Shown here: positions 1 to 8,178 of the stretch, one piece after another
Numbering within the stretch: position 1 is the first letter of the stretch
Layout of the letters: each line of letters begins with the position of its first letter
Assembly: GCF_028198165.1 (NCBI RefSeq)
Contig: NZ_CP116339.1
Span: 3,293,001-3,357,000, forward strand
Reading direction: 5' to 3'
DNA from: Pseudoxanthomonas sp. JBR18
GTDB taxonomy: Bacteria; Pseudomonadota; Gammaproteobacteria; Xanthomonadales; Xanthomonadaceae
DNA: 64,000 bases
Notes under the pieces: model-generated
Seen by the model: the letters and a program-made list of their open reading frames with translations, nothing else
Told to the model about the DNA's origin: nothing
The model's database searches: none
Program-made: the position numbers and the translations under genes

Positions 1-59
1 CCCGCGCGCGACAGGGGTCGCAGACGGGACAACCAGATTCGAGACCCTAGGAAACCCAC

Positions 60-2168
60 GTGGCAAAAATCACTAAGACCTTCCAGTACGGCAAACACAC
101 CGTCACCCTCGAGACCGGCGAGATCGCCCGTCAGGCCAGTGGTGCCGTCATCGTCAAGATGGACGACACCGTGCTGCTGGTCAGTGCCGTCGCCGCCAAG
201 AGCGCGCGAGAAGGGCAGGACTTCTTCCCGCTGACGGTGGATTACCAGGAAAAGTTCTACGCCGGCGGCCGTATCCCCGGTGGCTTCTTCAAGCGCGAAG
301 GCCGCGCCACGGAGAAGGAAACCCTGATCTCGCGCCTGATCGATCGTCCGATCCGTCCGCTGTTCCCGGAGGACTACAAGAACGAGGTCCAGATCATCGC
401 CACGGTGATGTCGCTGAACCCCGAGATCGACGGCGACATCGCCGCCCTGATCGGCGCCTCGGCCGCCCTGTCGCTGGCCGGCACCCCGTTCAAGGGTCCG
501 ATCGGTGCCGCCAAGGTCGGTTACAAGAACGGTGAGTACATCCTCAACCCGACCGTGTCCGAGCTGAAGGACTCGCAGCTGGAGCTGGTCGTGGCCGGCA
601 CCGCCAACGCCGTGCTGATGGTCGAATCCGAAGCCGCGTTGCTGTCCGAAGAAGTCATGCTGGGCGCGGTGACCTTTGGCCATCGCGAGATGCAGAAGGT
701 GATCAACGCGATCAACGAGCTGACCGTGGAAGCCGGCACCAAGCCGTCGACCTGGGTGGCCCCGGCCAAGAACGAAGTGCTGATCGCCGCGCTGAAGGAA
801 GCCGTCGGCGGCAAGCTGGCCGAAGCCTTCCAGGTGCGCGACAAGCTGCAGCGTCGCGACGCCATCGCGGCGATCAAGAAGGACGTGACCGAGGCCCTGG
901 CCGGCCGCGTCGAATCCGAAGGCTGGAACCCGGCCGAGCTGTCCAAGGAATTCGGCGAGCTGGAATACCGCACCATGCGCGACTCGGTGCTGGACACCAA
1001 GATCCGCATCGACGGCCGCGCCCTGGACACCGTGCGTCCGATCTCGGCGCAGGCCAGCGTGCTGCCGCGTACCCACGGTTCGGCGCTGTTCACCCGTGGC
1101 GAGACCCAGGCCATCGTGGTTACCACGCTGGGCACCGCCCGCGACGGCCAGGTGATCGACGCGGTCAGCGGCGAGTACAAGGACAACTTCCTGTTCCATT
1201 ACAACTTCCCGCCCTATTCGGTGGGTGAGTGCGGCCGTTTCGGCGCGCCCAAGCGTCGCGAGATCGGCCACGGCCGCCTGGCCAAGCGCGGCGTGCTGGC
1301 CGTGATGCCGACCATGGAAGAGTTCCCGTACACCATCCGCGTGGTCTCGGAAATCACCGAGTCCAACGGTTCCTCGTCGATGGCCTCGGTCTGCGGCTCC
1401 TCGCTGGCCCTGATGGACGCCGGCGTGCCGGTCAAGGCACCGGTCGCGGGCATCGCGATGGGCCTGGTGAAGGAAGAAGACCGCTTCGTGGTCCTGTCCG
1501 ACATCCTGGGTGACGAAGATCACCTGGGCGACATGGACTTCAAGGTCGCCGGTACCTCCGAAGGCGTGTCCGCGCTGCAGATGGACATCAAGATCGAAGG
1601 CATCACCGAAGAGATCATGAAGCAGGCGCTGGAGCAGGCCAAGGCCGGCCGTCTGCATATCCTCGGCGAGATGTCCAAGGCCCTGACCGGCCCGCGTGCC
1701 GAGCTGTCGGATTACGCGCCGCGCCTGATCACCATCAAGATCCACCCCGACAAGATCCGCGAAGTCATCGGCAAGGGCGGTTCGGTCATCCAGGGCATCA
1801 CCAAGGAGACCGGCACCCAGATCGACATCCAGGACGACGGCACCATCACCATCGCCTCGGTGAACGGCGCCGCCGGCCAGGCCGCCAAGTCGCGCATCGA
1901 GCAGATCACCTCGGACATCGAGCCGGGCCGCATCTACGAGGGCAAGGTCGCCAAGCTGATGGATTTCGGCGCGTTCGTGACCATCGCCCCGGGCAAGGAC
2001 GGCCTGGTCCACGTCTCGCAGATTTCCGCCGAGCGCGTGGAGAAGGTCTCCGACAAGCTCAAGGAAGGCGACGTGGTCAAGGTCAAGGTGCTGGAAGTGG
2101 ACAAGCAGGGCCGCATCCGCCTGTCCATGAAGGCCGTGGAAGAAGGCGAGGGCGTGGCCACCGAGTAA
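60..2168 (+). CDS. pnp: Polyribonucleotide nucleotidyltransferase (PNPase)
   Basis: PNPase degrades RNA 3' to 5' by phosphorolysis and is a core part of the RNA degradosome in the cytoplasm. The 702-residue product has the full family layout: two RNase PH-like domains (about 1-230 and 310-540) joined by a helical linker, a KH domain near 556-615 with the GKGG loop ([13 protein letters not shown]), and an S1 domain near 620-690 ([17 protein letters not shown]). The length matches the family. The start is GTG at 60, preceded by an AGGAAA-type ribosome site; the protein then begins [10 protein letters not shown] as in relatives. In relatives pnp follows rpsO, which would lie just left of the window. 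A strong intrinsic terminator follows the stop codon. Confidence 0.98.
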   Translation: MAKITKTFQYGKHTVTLETGEIARQASGAVIVKMDDTVLLVSAVAAKSAREGQDFFPLTVDYQEKFYAGGRIPGGFFKREGRATEKETLISRLIDRPIRPLFPEDYKNEVQIIATVMSLNPEIDGDIAALIGASAALSLAGTPFKGPIGAAKVGYKNGEYILNPTVSELKDSQLELVVAGTANAVLMVESEAALLSEEVMLGAVTFGHREMQKVINAINELTVEAGTKPSTWVAPAKNEVLIAALKEAVGGKLAEAFQVRDKLQRRDAIAAIKKDVTEALAGRVESEGWNPAELSKEFGELEYRTMRDSVLDTKIRIDGRALDTVRPISAQASVLPRTHGSALFTRGETQAIVVTTLGTARDGQVIDAVSGEYKDNFLFHYNFPPYSVGECGRFGAPKRREIGHGRLAKRGVLAVMPTMEEFPYTIRVVSEITESNGSSSMASVCGSSLALMDAGVPVKAPVAGIAMGLVKEEDRFVVLSDILGDEDHLGDMDFKVAGTSEGVSALQMDIKIEGITEEIMKQALEQAKAGRLHILGEMSKALTGPRAELSDYAPRLITIKIHPDKIREVIGKGGSVIQGITKETGTQIDIQDDGTITIASVNGAAGQAAKSRIEQITSDIEPGRIYEGKVAKLMDFGAFVTIAPGKDGLVHVSQISAERVEKVSDKLKEGDVVKVKVLEVDKQGRIRLSMKAVEEGEGVATE

Positions 2169-2194
2169 TCGGTCGCTGCAACGACGTGCTGCAA

Positions 2195-2230
2195 GCGAAA
2201 GGCGGGCCATGGGCCCGCCTTTCGCGTTTT
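2195..2230 (+). terminator. Intrinsic terminator of pnp
   Basis: A 14-bp perfect stem (GCGAAAGGCGGGCC / GGCCCGCCTTTCGC) with a 3-nt loop starts 27 bp after the pnp stop and is followed by GTTTT. It is a textbook rho-independent terminator and separates pnp from the Nudix gene. Confidence 0.9.
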
Positions 2231-2306
2231 ATGCGCCTGCTTCAAAGGCGGACGTACGGCGCAGGACCTCTACAATGCACTGTCTTCCGATTCGCTAAGC
2301 CCTGCC

Positions 2307-2795
2307 ATGCCCTATACGCCCATCGTCGCCACGCTCGGTTACGTGCTGTCCCCGGACGGGAAACAGGTGCTGATGATCCATCGCAATGCGCGACCCAACG
2401 ACCATCACCTGGGCAAGTACAACGGGCTGGGCGGGAAGATGGAGCCGGACGAGGACGCGCTGGCCTGCATGCGCCGCGAGATCCGCGAAGAAGCCGGCAT
2501 CGAGTGCGATGCGATCTCACTGCGCGGCACGCTGAGCTGGCCCGGCTTCGGCAAGCATGGCGAGGATTGGCTGGCTTTTGTGTTCGTCGTCAGCGCGTGG
2601 AGCGGGACGCCGATGACATCCAATCCCGAAGGCACGCTGGAATGGGTCGACGTGGACCGGCTGCTTGAGCTGCCGCTGTGGGAGGGCGACCGGCACTTCC
2701 TGCCCCTGGTGTTCGACGACGACCCGCGTAGCTTCCACGGCGTGATGCCCTACAAGGAAGGACGCATGATCTCGTGGAACGTCAGCCGCTGCTGA
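2307..2795 (+). CDS. Nudix hydrolase, MutT/8-oxo-dGTP diphosphatase-like
   Basis: The 162-residue protein carries a complete Nudix box at residues 43-65: Gly43, Glu49, then the RREIREEAGI core whose Glu residues bind the metal. The N-terminus (YTPIVATLGYVLSPDG) and the position of the box match the MutT-like subgroup that hydrolyses oxidised or other nucleoside triphosphates to the monophosphate and pyrophosphate. The substrate cannot be read from sequence; 8-oxo-dGTP is the usual family assignment. It stands alone after the pnp terminator, so it should have its own promoter in the 75-bp gap. It is followed by the DnaA-box repeat region. Confidence 0.88.
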   Translation: MPYTPIVATLGYVLSPDGKQVLMIHRNARPNDHHLGKYNGLGGKMEPDEDALACMRREIREEAGIECDAISLRGTLSWPGFGKHGEDWLAFVFVVSAWSGTPMTSNPEGTLEWVDVDRLLELPLWEGDRHFLPLVFDDDPRSFHGVMPYKEGRMISWNVSRC

Positions 2796-2815
2796 AGGCG
2801 GTGCCGGTGCACTTC

Positions 2816-3029
2816 ATCCACAGCAGGTGTGGATGAGTGTTGGGGCAATCGTGTGGATAACCCGCGCGCGCCCTTGCCAGTCCTGCGATGCAGCGACGAT
2901 GGCGAAAAAATGACCATGCGGTGTCGGTTGATCCACAGGAGATGTGGATGACTTCAGGACAAAGATGTGGATAACCACCTGAGCGCTTTGCAGGGCAGGC
3001 GTGTCAAGCGGAATGGCGAAAAAATGACC
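2816..3029. repeat. Tandem duplicated cluster of DnaA-box-like sites
   Basis: Two units with a period of 115 bp lie between the Nudix gene and pssA. Each has the same four elements at nearly the same spacing: ATCCACAG (2816, 2931), TGTGGATGA (2828, 2943), TGTGGATAA (2852, 2966) and the identical 17-mer ATGGCGAAAAAATGACC (2899, 3013). TGTGGATAA is the exact reverse complement of the DnaA box TTATCCACA; the other two are one mismatch away, so each unit offers three boxes. The DNA between the motifs has diverged while the motifs have not. A weak third unit may start at 3046, again 115 bp on. No protein is encoded here. Confidence 0.75.
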
Positions 3030-3164
3030 GCACCAATTTGCGCTGATCCCAGCAGTGGCGTGGAACATCGCGGTGGGTGTGTCGCTGAGATGAAGCGATC
3101 TTGATTGCCGCATGACAGCCGGACAGGCACGCTGGCGCCTCCCTTGAACACTCCGGTCGCCGCC

Positions 3165-3785
3165 ATGTCCCGACAACGCCACTTCTCCATGCTGCGTGAC
3201 TTCCGCCTGGCTGACTGGTTCACCCTTGGTAACGCGTTCTGTGGGACCGGGGCGGTGTTCGCCGCGTTGCATTACATGCAACAGGGGCGCCGCGGCGTCC
3301 TGCTGGCCGGCATGGCGCTGATCCCGCTGGCCTTCATCTTCGATGCGCTCGATGGCCGCGTGGCACGCTGGCGCAAGACCTCCTCCACCCTGGGGCGCGA
3401 ACTGGACTCGCTGGCCGATGTGATTTCCTTCGGGGTGGCGCCGGCCGCGCTGGCCTATGCCTGCGGGCTGCAGGGCGGCTGGGACTGGCTGGTGCTGAGC
3501 TATTTCGTCTGCTGCGGCGTGAGTCGGCTGGCACGCTACAACGTCACCGCCGAGTCGCTATCCGGGGATGAGGGCAAGGTGACCTATTTCGAAGGCACGC
3601 CGATCCCGACCAGCCTGGGACTGGTGATCGTGCTGGCCATCGCCGCAGCGATGGGACATATCGGGGCGAACCTGTGGTGGGGGCAGTGGCAACTCGGCCC
3701 CTGGCAGTTGCACCCGCTGGTGGCGCTCTTCGCCGTGTCCGGCTCGCTGATGATCAGCAAGACCATTCACATTCCCAAACCCTAG
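3165..3785 (+). CDS. pssA: CDP-diacylglycerol--serine O-phosphatidyltransferase
   Basis: This 206-residue membrane enzyme belongs to the CDP-alcohol phosphatidyltransferase family and most likely makes phosphatidylserine, the precursor of phosphatidylethanolamine, from CDP-diacylglycerol and serine. The signature DGxxARx8Gx3Dx3D is complete (Asp63-Gly64, Ala67-Arg68, Gly77, Asp81, Asp85), followed by several hydrophobic segments. The YFEGTPIPTS stretch near 145 is typical of the small type II PssA. I place the start at ATG 3165; an in-frame ATG at 3189 (MLRDFRLADWF) is also possible. A related phosphatidyltransferase, pgsA, lies at 51.8 kb. The DnaA-box repeats lie directly upstream and could sit in its promoter. 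Confidence 0.88.
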   Translation: MSRQRHFSMLRDFRLADWFTLGNAFCGTGAVFAALHYMQQGRRGVLLAGMALIPLAFIFDALDGRVARWRKTSSTLGRELDSLADVISFGVAPAALAYACGLQGGWDWLVLSYFVCCGVSRLARYNVTAESLSGDEGKVTYFEGTPIPTSLGLVIVLAIAAAMGHIGANLWWGQWQLGPWQLHPLVALFAVSGSLMISKTIHIPKP

Positions 3786-3839
3786 GCCGGGCGCCTGCGT
3801 CCAGCGTTGCTATCATCGAGTCACCACTGGGAGACCGTG

Positions 3840-5063
3840 ATGTCGGGTACGCAATCGGGTTGGGGCGAAGGTGTGGACGCCATGGCGCACCAGGTCTGGG
3901 AGACCTGGGGCGAGGCGCTGCGCAAGATGGCCTCGGCACCGCTGGAGTCCGCCGCCCCGGCTTGGCAGCAGGTGCCAGGCGGTTGGCCGGGCTGGACTCC
4001 GCCCGAAGGCGTCGGTGCTGGCGATGTGATGGAGCGCTTCGACGGCATGGCCCGGCATTGGTTCGGACGCATGCAGCAGGTCGCCGCGCGGTTCGCCGAT
4101 CGCGACAACACGCCCGCCGAGATCGTGGCGGCCTGGCGCGAGGCGCTCGGCGCCACCGAGGCGCGCCCGTACCCGGATCTGTTCGGTGATCTGTTCGGCC
4201 AGGGCGCGACGGGACTGGACGGCTTTAGCGAGCAGTGGATGCCATGGCTGGAATCGCTGCGCGGTCCCCTCGAGGACTGGGCCAGGACACCGGCGTTCGG
4301 GCCGGCGCGCGAGCACCAGCAGCGCTGGAAGACCTTGTTGCAGACCCAGCAGCTGCTGCGCGAAGCCAATGCCGCCTACCAGGCCATGCTGGAGGAGGCC
4401 TCGCGACAGGCCTACGCATTGTTCGAAGAGAAACTCGGCGCGCGCGCTGGGCAGGGCAATCCGCTGGATAGTGCGCGGGCGTTGTTTGATGAGTGGATCG
4501 ACGCGGCCGAGGACGCCTATGCCCGCATGGCGCTGTCCGAGGAATTTCGCGAGGTGTACGGCCAACTGGCCAATGCGCAGATGCGCATGCGTGCGGGTCT
4601 GCAGCGTGAGGTCGAGCAACTGGGGGGCATGCTGGGCCTGCCCACCCGCAGCGAGGTCGATGCGGCCCATCGCAAGATCGCCGAGCTCGAACGGCTGCTG
4701 CGCCGGATGATGCGCGAGCCCGGTGCGGCACGTGCCGGAGCAGAGCCGGCGGGAACGCGTGCTCCGCCCAAGCGCGCATCCACCACCGGGCGCCCACGGG
4801 CCGGCGCCACGAAAGGCAAGGCCACGCCCAGGCCGCAGGCGGCCGGGAAGTCCCCGCGCGCGCAGGCGTCCGCCAAGCCAGCTGCCACACAAACCACTAC
4901 GCAAACCGCCAAGAAAGCCAGCAAGAAGGCCGCTAAGAAGGCAACCAAGAAGGCAACCAAGAAGGCAACTGCCGACAAGTCCACTGCGGCTTCCGGAAGC
5001 AAACCCAGTAAAGCGACTTCGAAGCCTGGGCGCCGTGCCTCCAGCAGGAAGCCGGCCCGATGA
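3840..5063 (+). CDS. phaE: Class III PHA synthase subunit PhaE with Lys/Ala-rich tail
   Basis: PhaE is the non-catalytic partner of PhaC in class III polyhydroxyalkanoate synthases and is needed for polymerisation at the granule surface. The 407-residue protein shows the conserved PhaE helix region near 265-290 (LPTRSEVDAAHRKIAELERL), which serves as the PhaC-contacting end in this family. After it comes a roughly 115-residue extension rich in Ala, Lys, Thr and Pro with repeats of KKATKKAT, resembling histone H1 and the tail of the PhaF phasin. Part of this is encoded by three 12-bp direct repeats at 4935-4970. The start at 3840 follows GGGAGA and fits better than the upstream ATG at 3807. 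Its stop overlaps phaC by ATGA. Confidence 0.9.
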   Translation: MSGTQSGWGEGVDAMAHQVWETWGEALRKMASAPLESAAPAWQQVPGGWPGWTPPEGVGAGDVMERFDGMARHWFGRMQQVAARFADRDNTPAEIVAAWREALGATEARPYPDLFGDLFGQGATGLDGFSEQWMPWLESLRGPLEDWARTPAFGPAREHQQRWKTLLQTQQLLREANAAYQAMLEEASRQAYALFEEKLGARAGQGNPLDSARALFDEWIDAAEDAYARMALSEEFREVYGQLANAQMRMRAGLQREVEQLGGMLGLPTRSEVDAAHRKIAELERLLRRMMREPGAARAGAEPAGTRAPPKRASTTGRPRAGATKGKATPRPQAAGKSPRAQASAKPAATQTTTQTAKKASKKAAKKATKKATKKATADKSTAASGSKPSKATSKPGRRASSRKPAR

Positions 5064-6124
5064 TCAGTCCCCTGAACGTCACCGCCGACGCGTTGGCCGC
5101 CGAGGCGGCTTCCTTGCGGCGCAAGCTGGGCGAGGGGCTGCGCACCCTTCCGGAAGTGGGCGATGTGCATTACGGCGTCACCCCGCGTCAGGAGGTCTGG
5201 CGCGATGGCAAGGTGGTCCTGTATCGCTTCATCGGCGAGAGCGCACCGACCGAACAGGTGCCGTTGCTGATCACCTACGCCCTGGTCAATCGCCCCTACA
5301 TGGTCGACCTGCAGCAAGACCGGTCGCTGGTGAGGGGCCTGCTGGCCCAGGGCCAGGATGTGTACCTGATCGACTGGGGCTATCCGGACCGCTCGGATCG
5401 CTTCCTGCTGCTCGACGACTACGTCAACCGCTTCATCGATGGCGCGGTGGATCACCTGCGCCAGGCCAGCGGGCAGGATGCGATCAACGTGCTGGGCATC
5501 TGCCAGGGCGGGGCGCTGTCGCTGTGCCATGCGGCCTTGCACCCGCACAAAGTGCGCAACCTGATCACCATGGTCACGCCGGTGGATTTCCACACGCCGG
5601 ACAACATGCTGTCCAACTGGGCGCGCCTGGTCGACGTGGACCTGCTGGTGGACACGCTGGGCAACGTGCCGGCCGACCTGATGAACCTCAGCTACCTCAT
5701 GCTCAAGCCGTTCCGGCTGAACGTGCAGAAGTACGTCGGCCTGCTGGACATCCTGGACGATGCCCGCGCGGTGCAGGATTTCCTGCGCATGGAAAAATGG
5801 ATCTTCGATTCGCCCGATCAGGTGGGCGAGGCCTTCCGCCAGTTCATCAAGCAGTTCTACCAGGGCAACGGGTTCGTCGAGGGTGGCATCGTCCTGGATG
5901 GCGAGGAGATCGATCTGGCCCGGGTGGACATGCCGGTGCTCAACATCTATGCCGAGCAGGATCACCTGGTTCCGCCGGCCGCCTCCAGGGCGCTGCGCGA
6001 CCTGGTCGGGACAGAGGACTACGCCGAACTGGGCTTCCGTGGAGGTCACATTGGCATCTATGTGTCCAGCCGTGCCCAGCGCGAAGTGCCCAGCGCGATC
6101 GCGGAATGGCTCGCTGCCCGCTGA
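5060..6124 (+). CDS. phaC: Class III PHA synthase catalytic subunit PhaC
   Basis: PhaC joins 3-hydroxyacyl-CoA monomers into polyester. The 354-residue length is that of class III enzymes (class I/II are near 560-590). It is an alpha/beta hydrolase with the lipase-like box GICQGG carrying the nucleophile Cys148, Asp301 in IYAEQDHLVP and His330 in RGGHIGIY as the rest of the catalytic triad. The ATGA overlap with phaE implies translational coupling and equal supply of both subunits. No phaA/phaB or phasin gene is next to it, so monomer supply must come from elsewhere in the genome. Confidence 0.96.
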   Translation: MISPLNVTADALAAEAASLRRKLGEGLRTLPEVGDVHYGVTPRQEVWRDGKVVLYRFIGESAPTEQVPLLITYALVNRPYMVDLQQDRSLVRGLLAQGQDVYLIDWGYPDRSDRFLLLDDYVNRFIDGAVDHLRQASGQDAINVLGICQGGALSLCHAALHPHKVRNLITMVTPVDFHTPDNMLSNWARLVDVDLLVDTLGNVPADLMNLSYLMLKPFRLNVQKYVGLLDILDDARAVQDFLRMEKWIFDSPDQVGEAFRQFIKQFYQGNGFVEGGIVLDGEEIDLARVDMPVLNIYAEQDHLVPPAASRALRDLVGTEDYAELGFRGGHIGIYVSSRAQREVPSAIAEWLAAR

Positions 6125-6221
6125 GCGGCGTCCCTGATCGCTGTGAGCGCATCGTGGATGCGCCAGATGTCCACGGCGCTAGACTCCGTCACAACGTTCC
6201 CTGCTGCCGCGAGGCATCGCC

Positions 6222-6428
6222 ATGAATACTCCCGCCTCGACCCGTCCCCTGGCCCGTTCGCTCAATGACCGCATGATCGCCGGCGTCATGGGCGGGATTG
6301 CGCGCCGCTTCGGCTGGAACGCCACCCTGGTGCGGGTGCTGTTCGTAGTCATCTCGATCGCTTCGGTCGCCTTCCCCGGCATCCTGGTCTATCTGTTGCT
6401 CTGGCTGCTGATGCCCAACGAGGCCTGA
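6222..6428 (+). CDS. PspC-domain small membrane protein
   Basis: The 68-residue product is essentially one PspC domain: a short basic N-terminus (LARSLNDRMIAGVMGGIARR) followed by one long hydrophobic segment that contains a Pro-Gly break (VLFVVISIASVAFPGILVYL). In enterobacteria PspC senses envelope stress and controls the phage-shock response together with PspB and PspA, but stand-alone PspC proteins are widespread and of unclear role. No pspA or pspB is nearby. It lies 9 bp upstream of the next gene, so the two are probably co-transcribed. Confidence 0.85.
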   Translation: MNTPASTRPLARSLNDRMIAGVMGGIARRFGWNATLVRVLFVVISIASVAFPGILVYLLLWLLMPNEA

Positions 6429-6437
6429 GAACGCGCG

Positions 6438-6905
6438 ATGACGCCTGCCGCGCGGGCGCTGCTGTTCGTGCTGGGCGTCGCATGGACGGTGCCCAATACG
6501 CTGCTGGGGCTGGTACTGGGCCTGGTGGGTATGCCGTTTGGCGCGCGGGCGAGTCTCAGCAAGCGCGAACAGGCCCTGGTTTTCGCCGCTTGGCCTTGGG
6601 GGCCGGGTGGGGCGATCACGCTGGGTAATGTCATCGTCCACACCGGCGCGTCGCTGGACGTTCAGTGCCACACCTATGCGCATCGCGCCGGCCGCTGCCA
6701 GGAGCCGACCATGCGCCTGGGGGACCACGAACGCGCCCATGTCTTCCAGGCCATGGTCCTGGGGCCGTTGTTTCTGCCGGTCTACCTGCTCAGCGGTGGA
6801 ATCAGCGTGCGCAACCCGTTCGAACGCGCCGCCGACCGCTATGCCCTCTCCGGACGTGGCTGGTGGCCGGGAGGCGCGGCGTACCCACGCCGCTCAGCGC
6901 CGTGA
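6438..6905 (+). CDS. Small membrane protein with HExxH motif, function unknown
   Basis: A 155-residue protein with a hydrophobic N-terminal segment (8-33), a middle beta-rich part, then GDHERAHVFQ, where His97-Glu98 and His101 make an HExxH zincin-type motif. It is followed by a second hydrophobic segment GPLFLPVYLLSG and by NPFERAADRYA, whose Glu129 could be a third metal ligand. The order HExxH-x2-Q, then a GPL-rich membrane stretch, then ExxA resembles small uncharacterised zincin-like membrane proteins in other bacteria, but activity is inference. It follows the PspC gene closely and its last 12 bp overlap the end of the convergent oxidoreductase gene. Confidence 0.7.
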   Translation: MTPAARALLFVLGVAWTVPNTLLGLVLGLVGMPFGARASLSKREQALVFAAWPWGPGGAITLGNVIVHTGASLDVQCHTYAHRAGRCQEPTMRLGDHERAHVFQAMVLGPLFLPVYLLSGGISVRNPFERAADRYALSGRGWWPGGAAYPRRSAP

Positions 6906-8114
6906 CAAGCGGTCGAACGAGAACAGTGCCGCAAGCGGGTGCGGACGTCCTTCGATGGTGGCCCGCAGCAGGCCCGCGCCCAGCATGCTATAGGTGATGC
7001 CGTTGCCGCCGTAGGCCATCGCGAACAGGACACGTGGCCCGTGCTGGGCATGTGCACCGAAGAAGGGCAGGCCGTCGTCGGTCTCGGCGAAGGTGCCCGC
7101 CCAGGCGAACGCCGGCTCCAGCGCGACATCCTGCAGCACGCGGCCGAACTTTCGCTTCAGCACACGCGCCTTACGCAGGACGCGGGCATCGCGCCGGGCG
7201 GGGATGTCGACGCGATCGTCTTCTCCGCCGACCACGAGGCGTCCGTCTTCGGTGCTGCGCACGTAGAGGTAGGGGCGCGCCGATTCCCAGAGCAGCGTGT
7301 CACGCAGGAAGCCCAACTGCTCGGCCGGCATGGGTTCACTGACCAGGGCGTAGCTGCTGTGGTTGCGGGCGACGGGCTTGTCGAGCCAGCGCTGGTTGGC
7401 GTAGCCGGCCGCCAGGACCAGATGCGCAGCCTGCACCTGGCATCCTCGCTCGGTCATCAGGCGAACCCCGTGGGAACCGGTCTGGATGCGGGTGATCCTG
7501 CTGCGGTCGTGGATCGCGGCGCCCTGCGCTTGCAGGCGGGCGAAAAGCCCATAGGTCAGGCGGTAGGGGTCCACACGCGCGGCCTGATGACTCAGGATCG
7601 CGCCCGGTGCGCGGATCCCATAGCGGAGCAACAGGGGCACCGGATCCAGCCATTCCACCTCCAGCCCATGCCGGTGCCGCAGTGCGAATTCGCGCTGCAG
7701 GGCGGGCCGGTCCTGTCCTGTGCTGGCGTAATAAAGGCTGTCGTTGCGGGCGTAGCCGATGTCGCCCACCTGAAGCGCCACCTCGGCCAGCAGGTCCAGG
7801 GCCTGTGCGCATGCGCCGTAGGCGCGCCACGCATCGTCCAGGCCATAGCGTCGTGCCAGCGCGGTCATGTGGGTATCGATCTCGTACTGGAGCAGCGCCG
7901 TACTGGCGGCCGTGCTGCCCCAGCCGATGTCCCGCTCCTCCAGCACGACCACCGAATGACCATGGGTCACCAGTTCGTTGGCGATCAGCGCGGCGGTGAT
8001 TCCCCCGCCCACGATGGCCACGTCGGCAACGATGTCGTCCGTCGCAGGGGGAAAGGCCTGCAGCAGCCCGTTGCGCACCGGCCACCAGGGATAACCACTC
8101 TTGAGATCGAGCAT
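6894..8114 (-). CDS. FAD-dependent oxidoreductase, glycine/D-amino acid oxidase (DAO) family
   Basis: The 406-residue protein starts with an FAD-binding Rossmann fold (VAIVGGGITAALIANEL near 32-48, then an acidic residue at the end of the second strand, VVVLEE) and keeps the DAO-family layout. This family includes glycine, sarcosine and other amine/amino acid oxidases and the PuuB-type gamma-glutamylputrescine oxidases. Typical late motifs are seen: a GRLVVGGEDD stretch near 290 and GLPFFGAH with AYGGNGITYS near 350-385, which contact FAD. The exact amine substrate is not readable. It lies 64 bp downstream of a TetR regulator on the same strand, which may control it. Confidence 0.82.
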   Translation of the reverse strand: MLDLKSGYPWWPVRNGLLQAFPPATDDIVADVAIVGGGITAALIANELVTHGHSVVVLEERDIGWGSTAASTALLQYEIDTHMTALARRYGLDDAWRAYGACAQALDLLAEVALQVGDIGYARNDSLYYASTGQDRPALQREFALRHRHGLEVEWLDPVPLLLRYGIRAPGAILSHQAARVDPYRLTYGLFARLQAQGAAIHDRSRITRIQTGSHGVRLMTERGCQVQAAHLVLAAGYANQRWLDKPVARNHSSYALVSEPMPAEQLGFLRDTLLWESARPYLYVRSTEDGRLVVGGEDDRVDIPARRDARVLRKARVLKRKFGRVLQDVALEPAFAWAGTFAETDDGLPFFGAHAQHGPRVLFAMAYGGNGITYSMLGAGLLRATIEGRPHPLAALFSFDRLSRR

Positions 8115-8178
8115 CGTTCCAGCCGCAGTCCTGAGGGCGGCAGGATGAGGCGGCGCCGATGCAGGCTGTGTGCAGGGC

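Noticed and set aside
2816..3029. DnaA boxes taken as the chromosomal origin
   Set aside because: No dnaA, dnaN, rpmH or AT-rich unwinding region lies nearby; the cluster is reported as a DnaA-site repeat instead.
2814..3281. Minus-strand frame through the DnaA-box repeats
   Set aside because: The apparent protein repeat (GHFFAI twice) is only the 17-bp DNA repeat read through; no ribosome site or homology.
4517..6049. Minus-strand frame opposite phaE and phaC
   Set aside because: Shadow of the two PHA genes, whose motifs and overlap leave no doubt.
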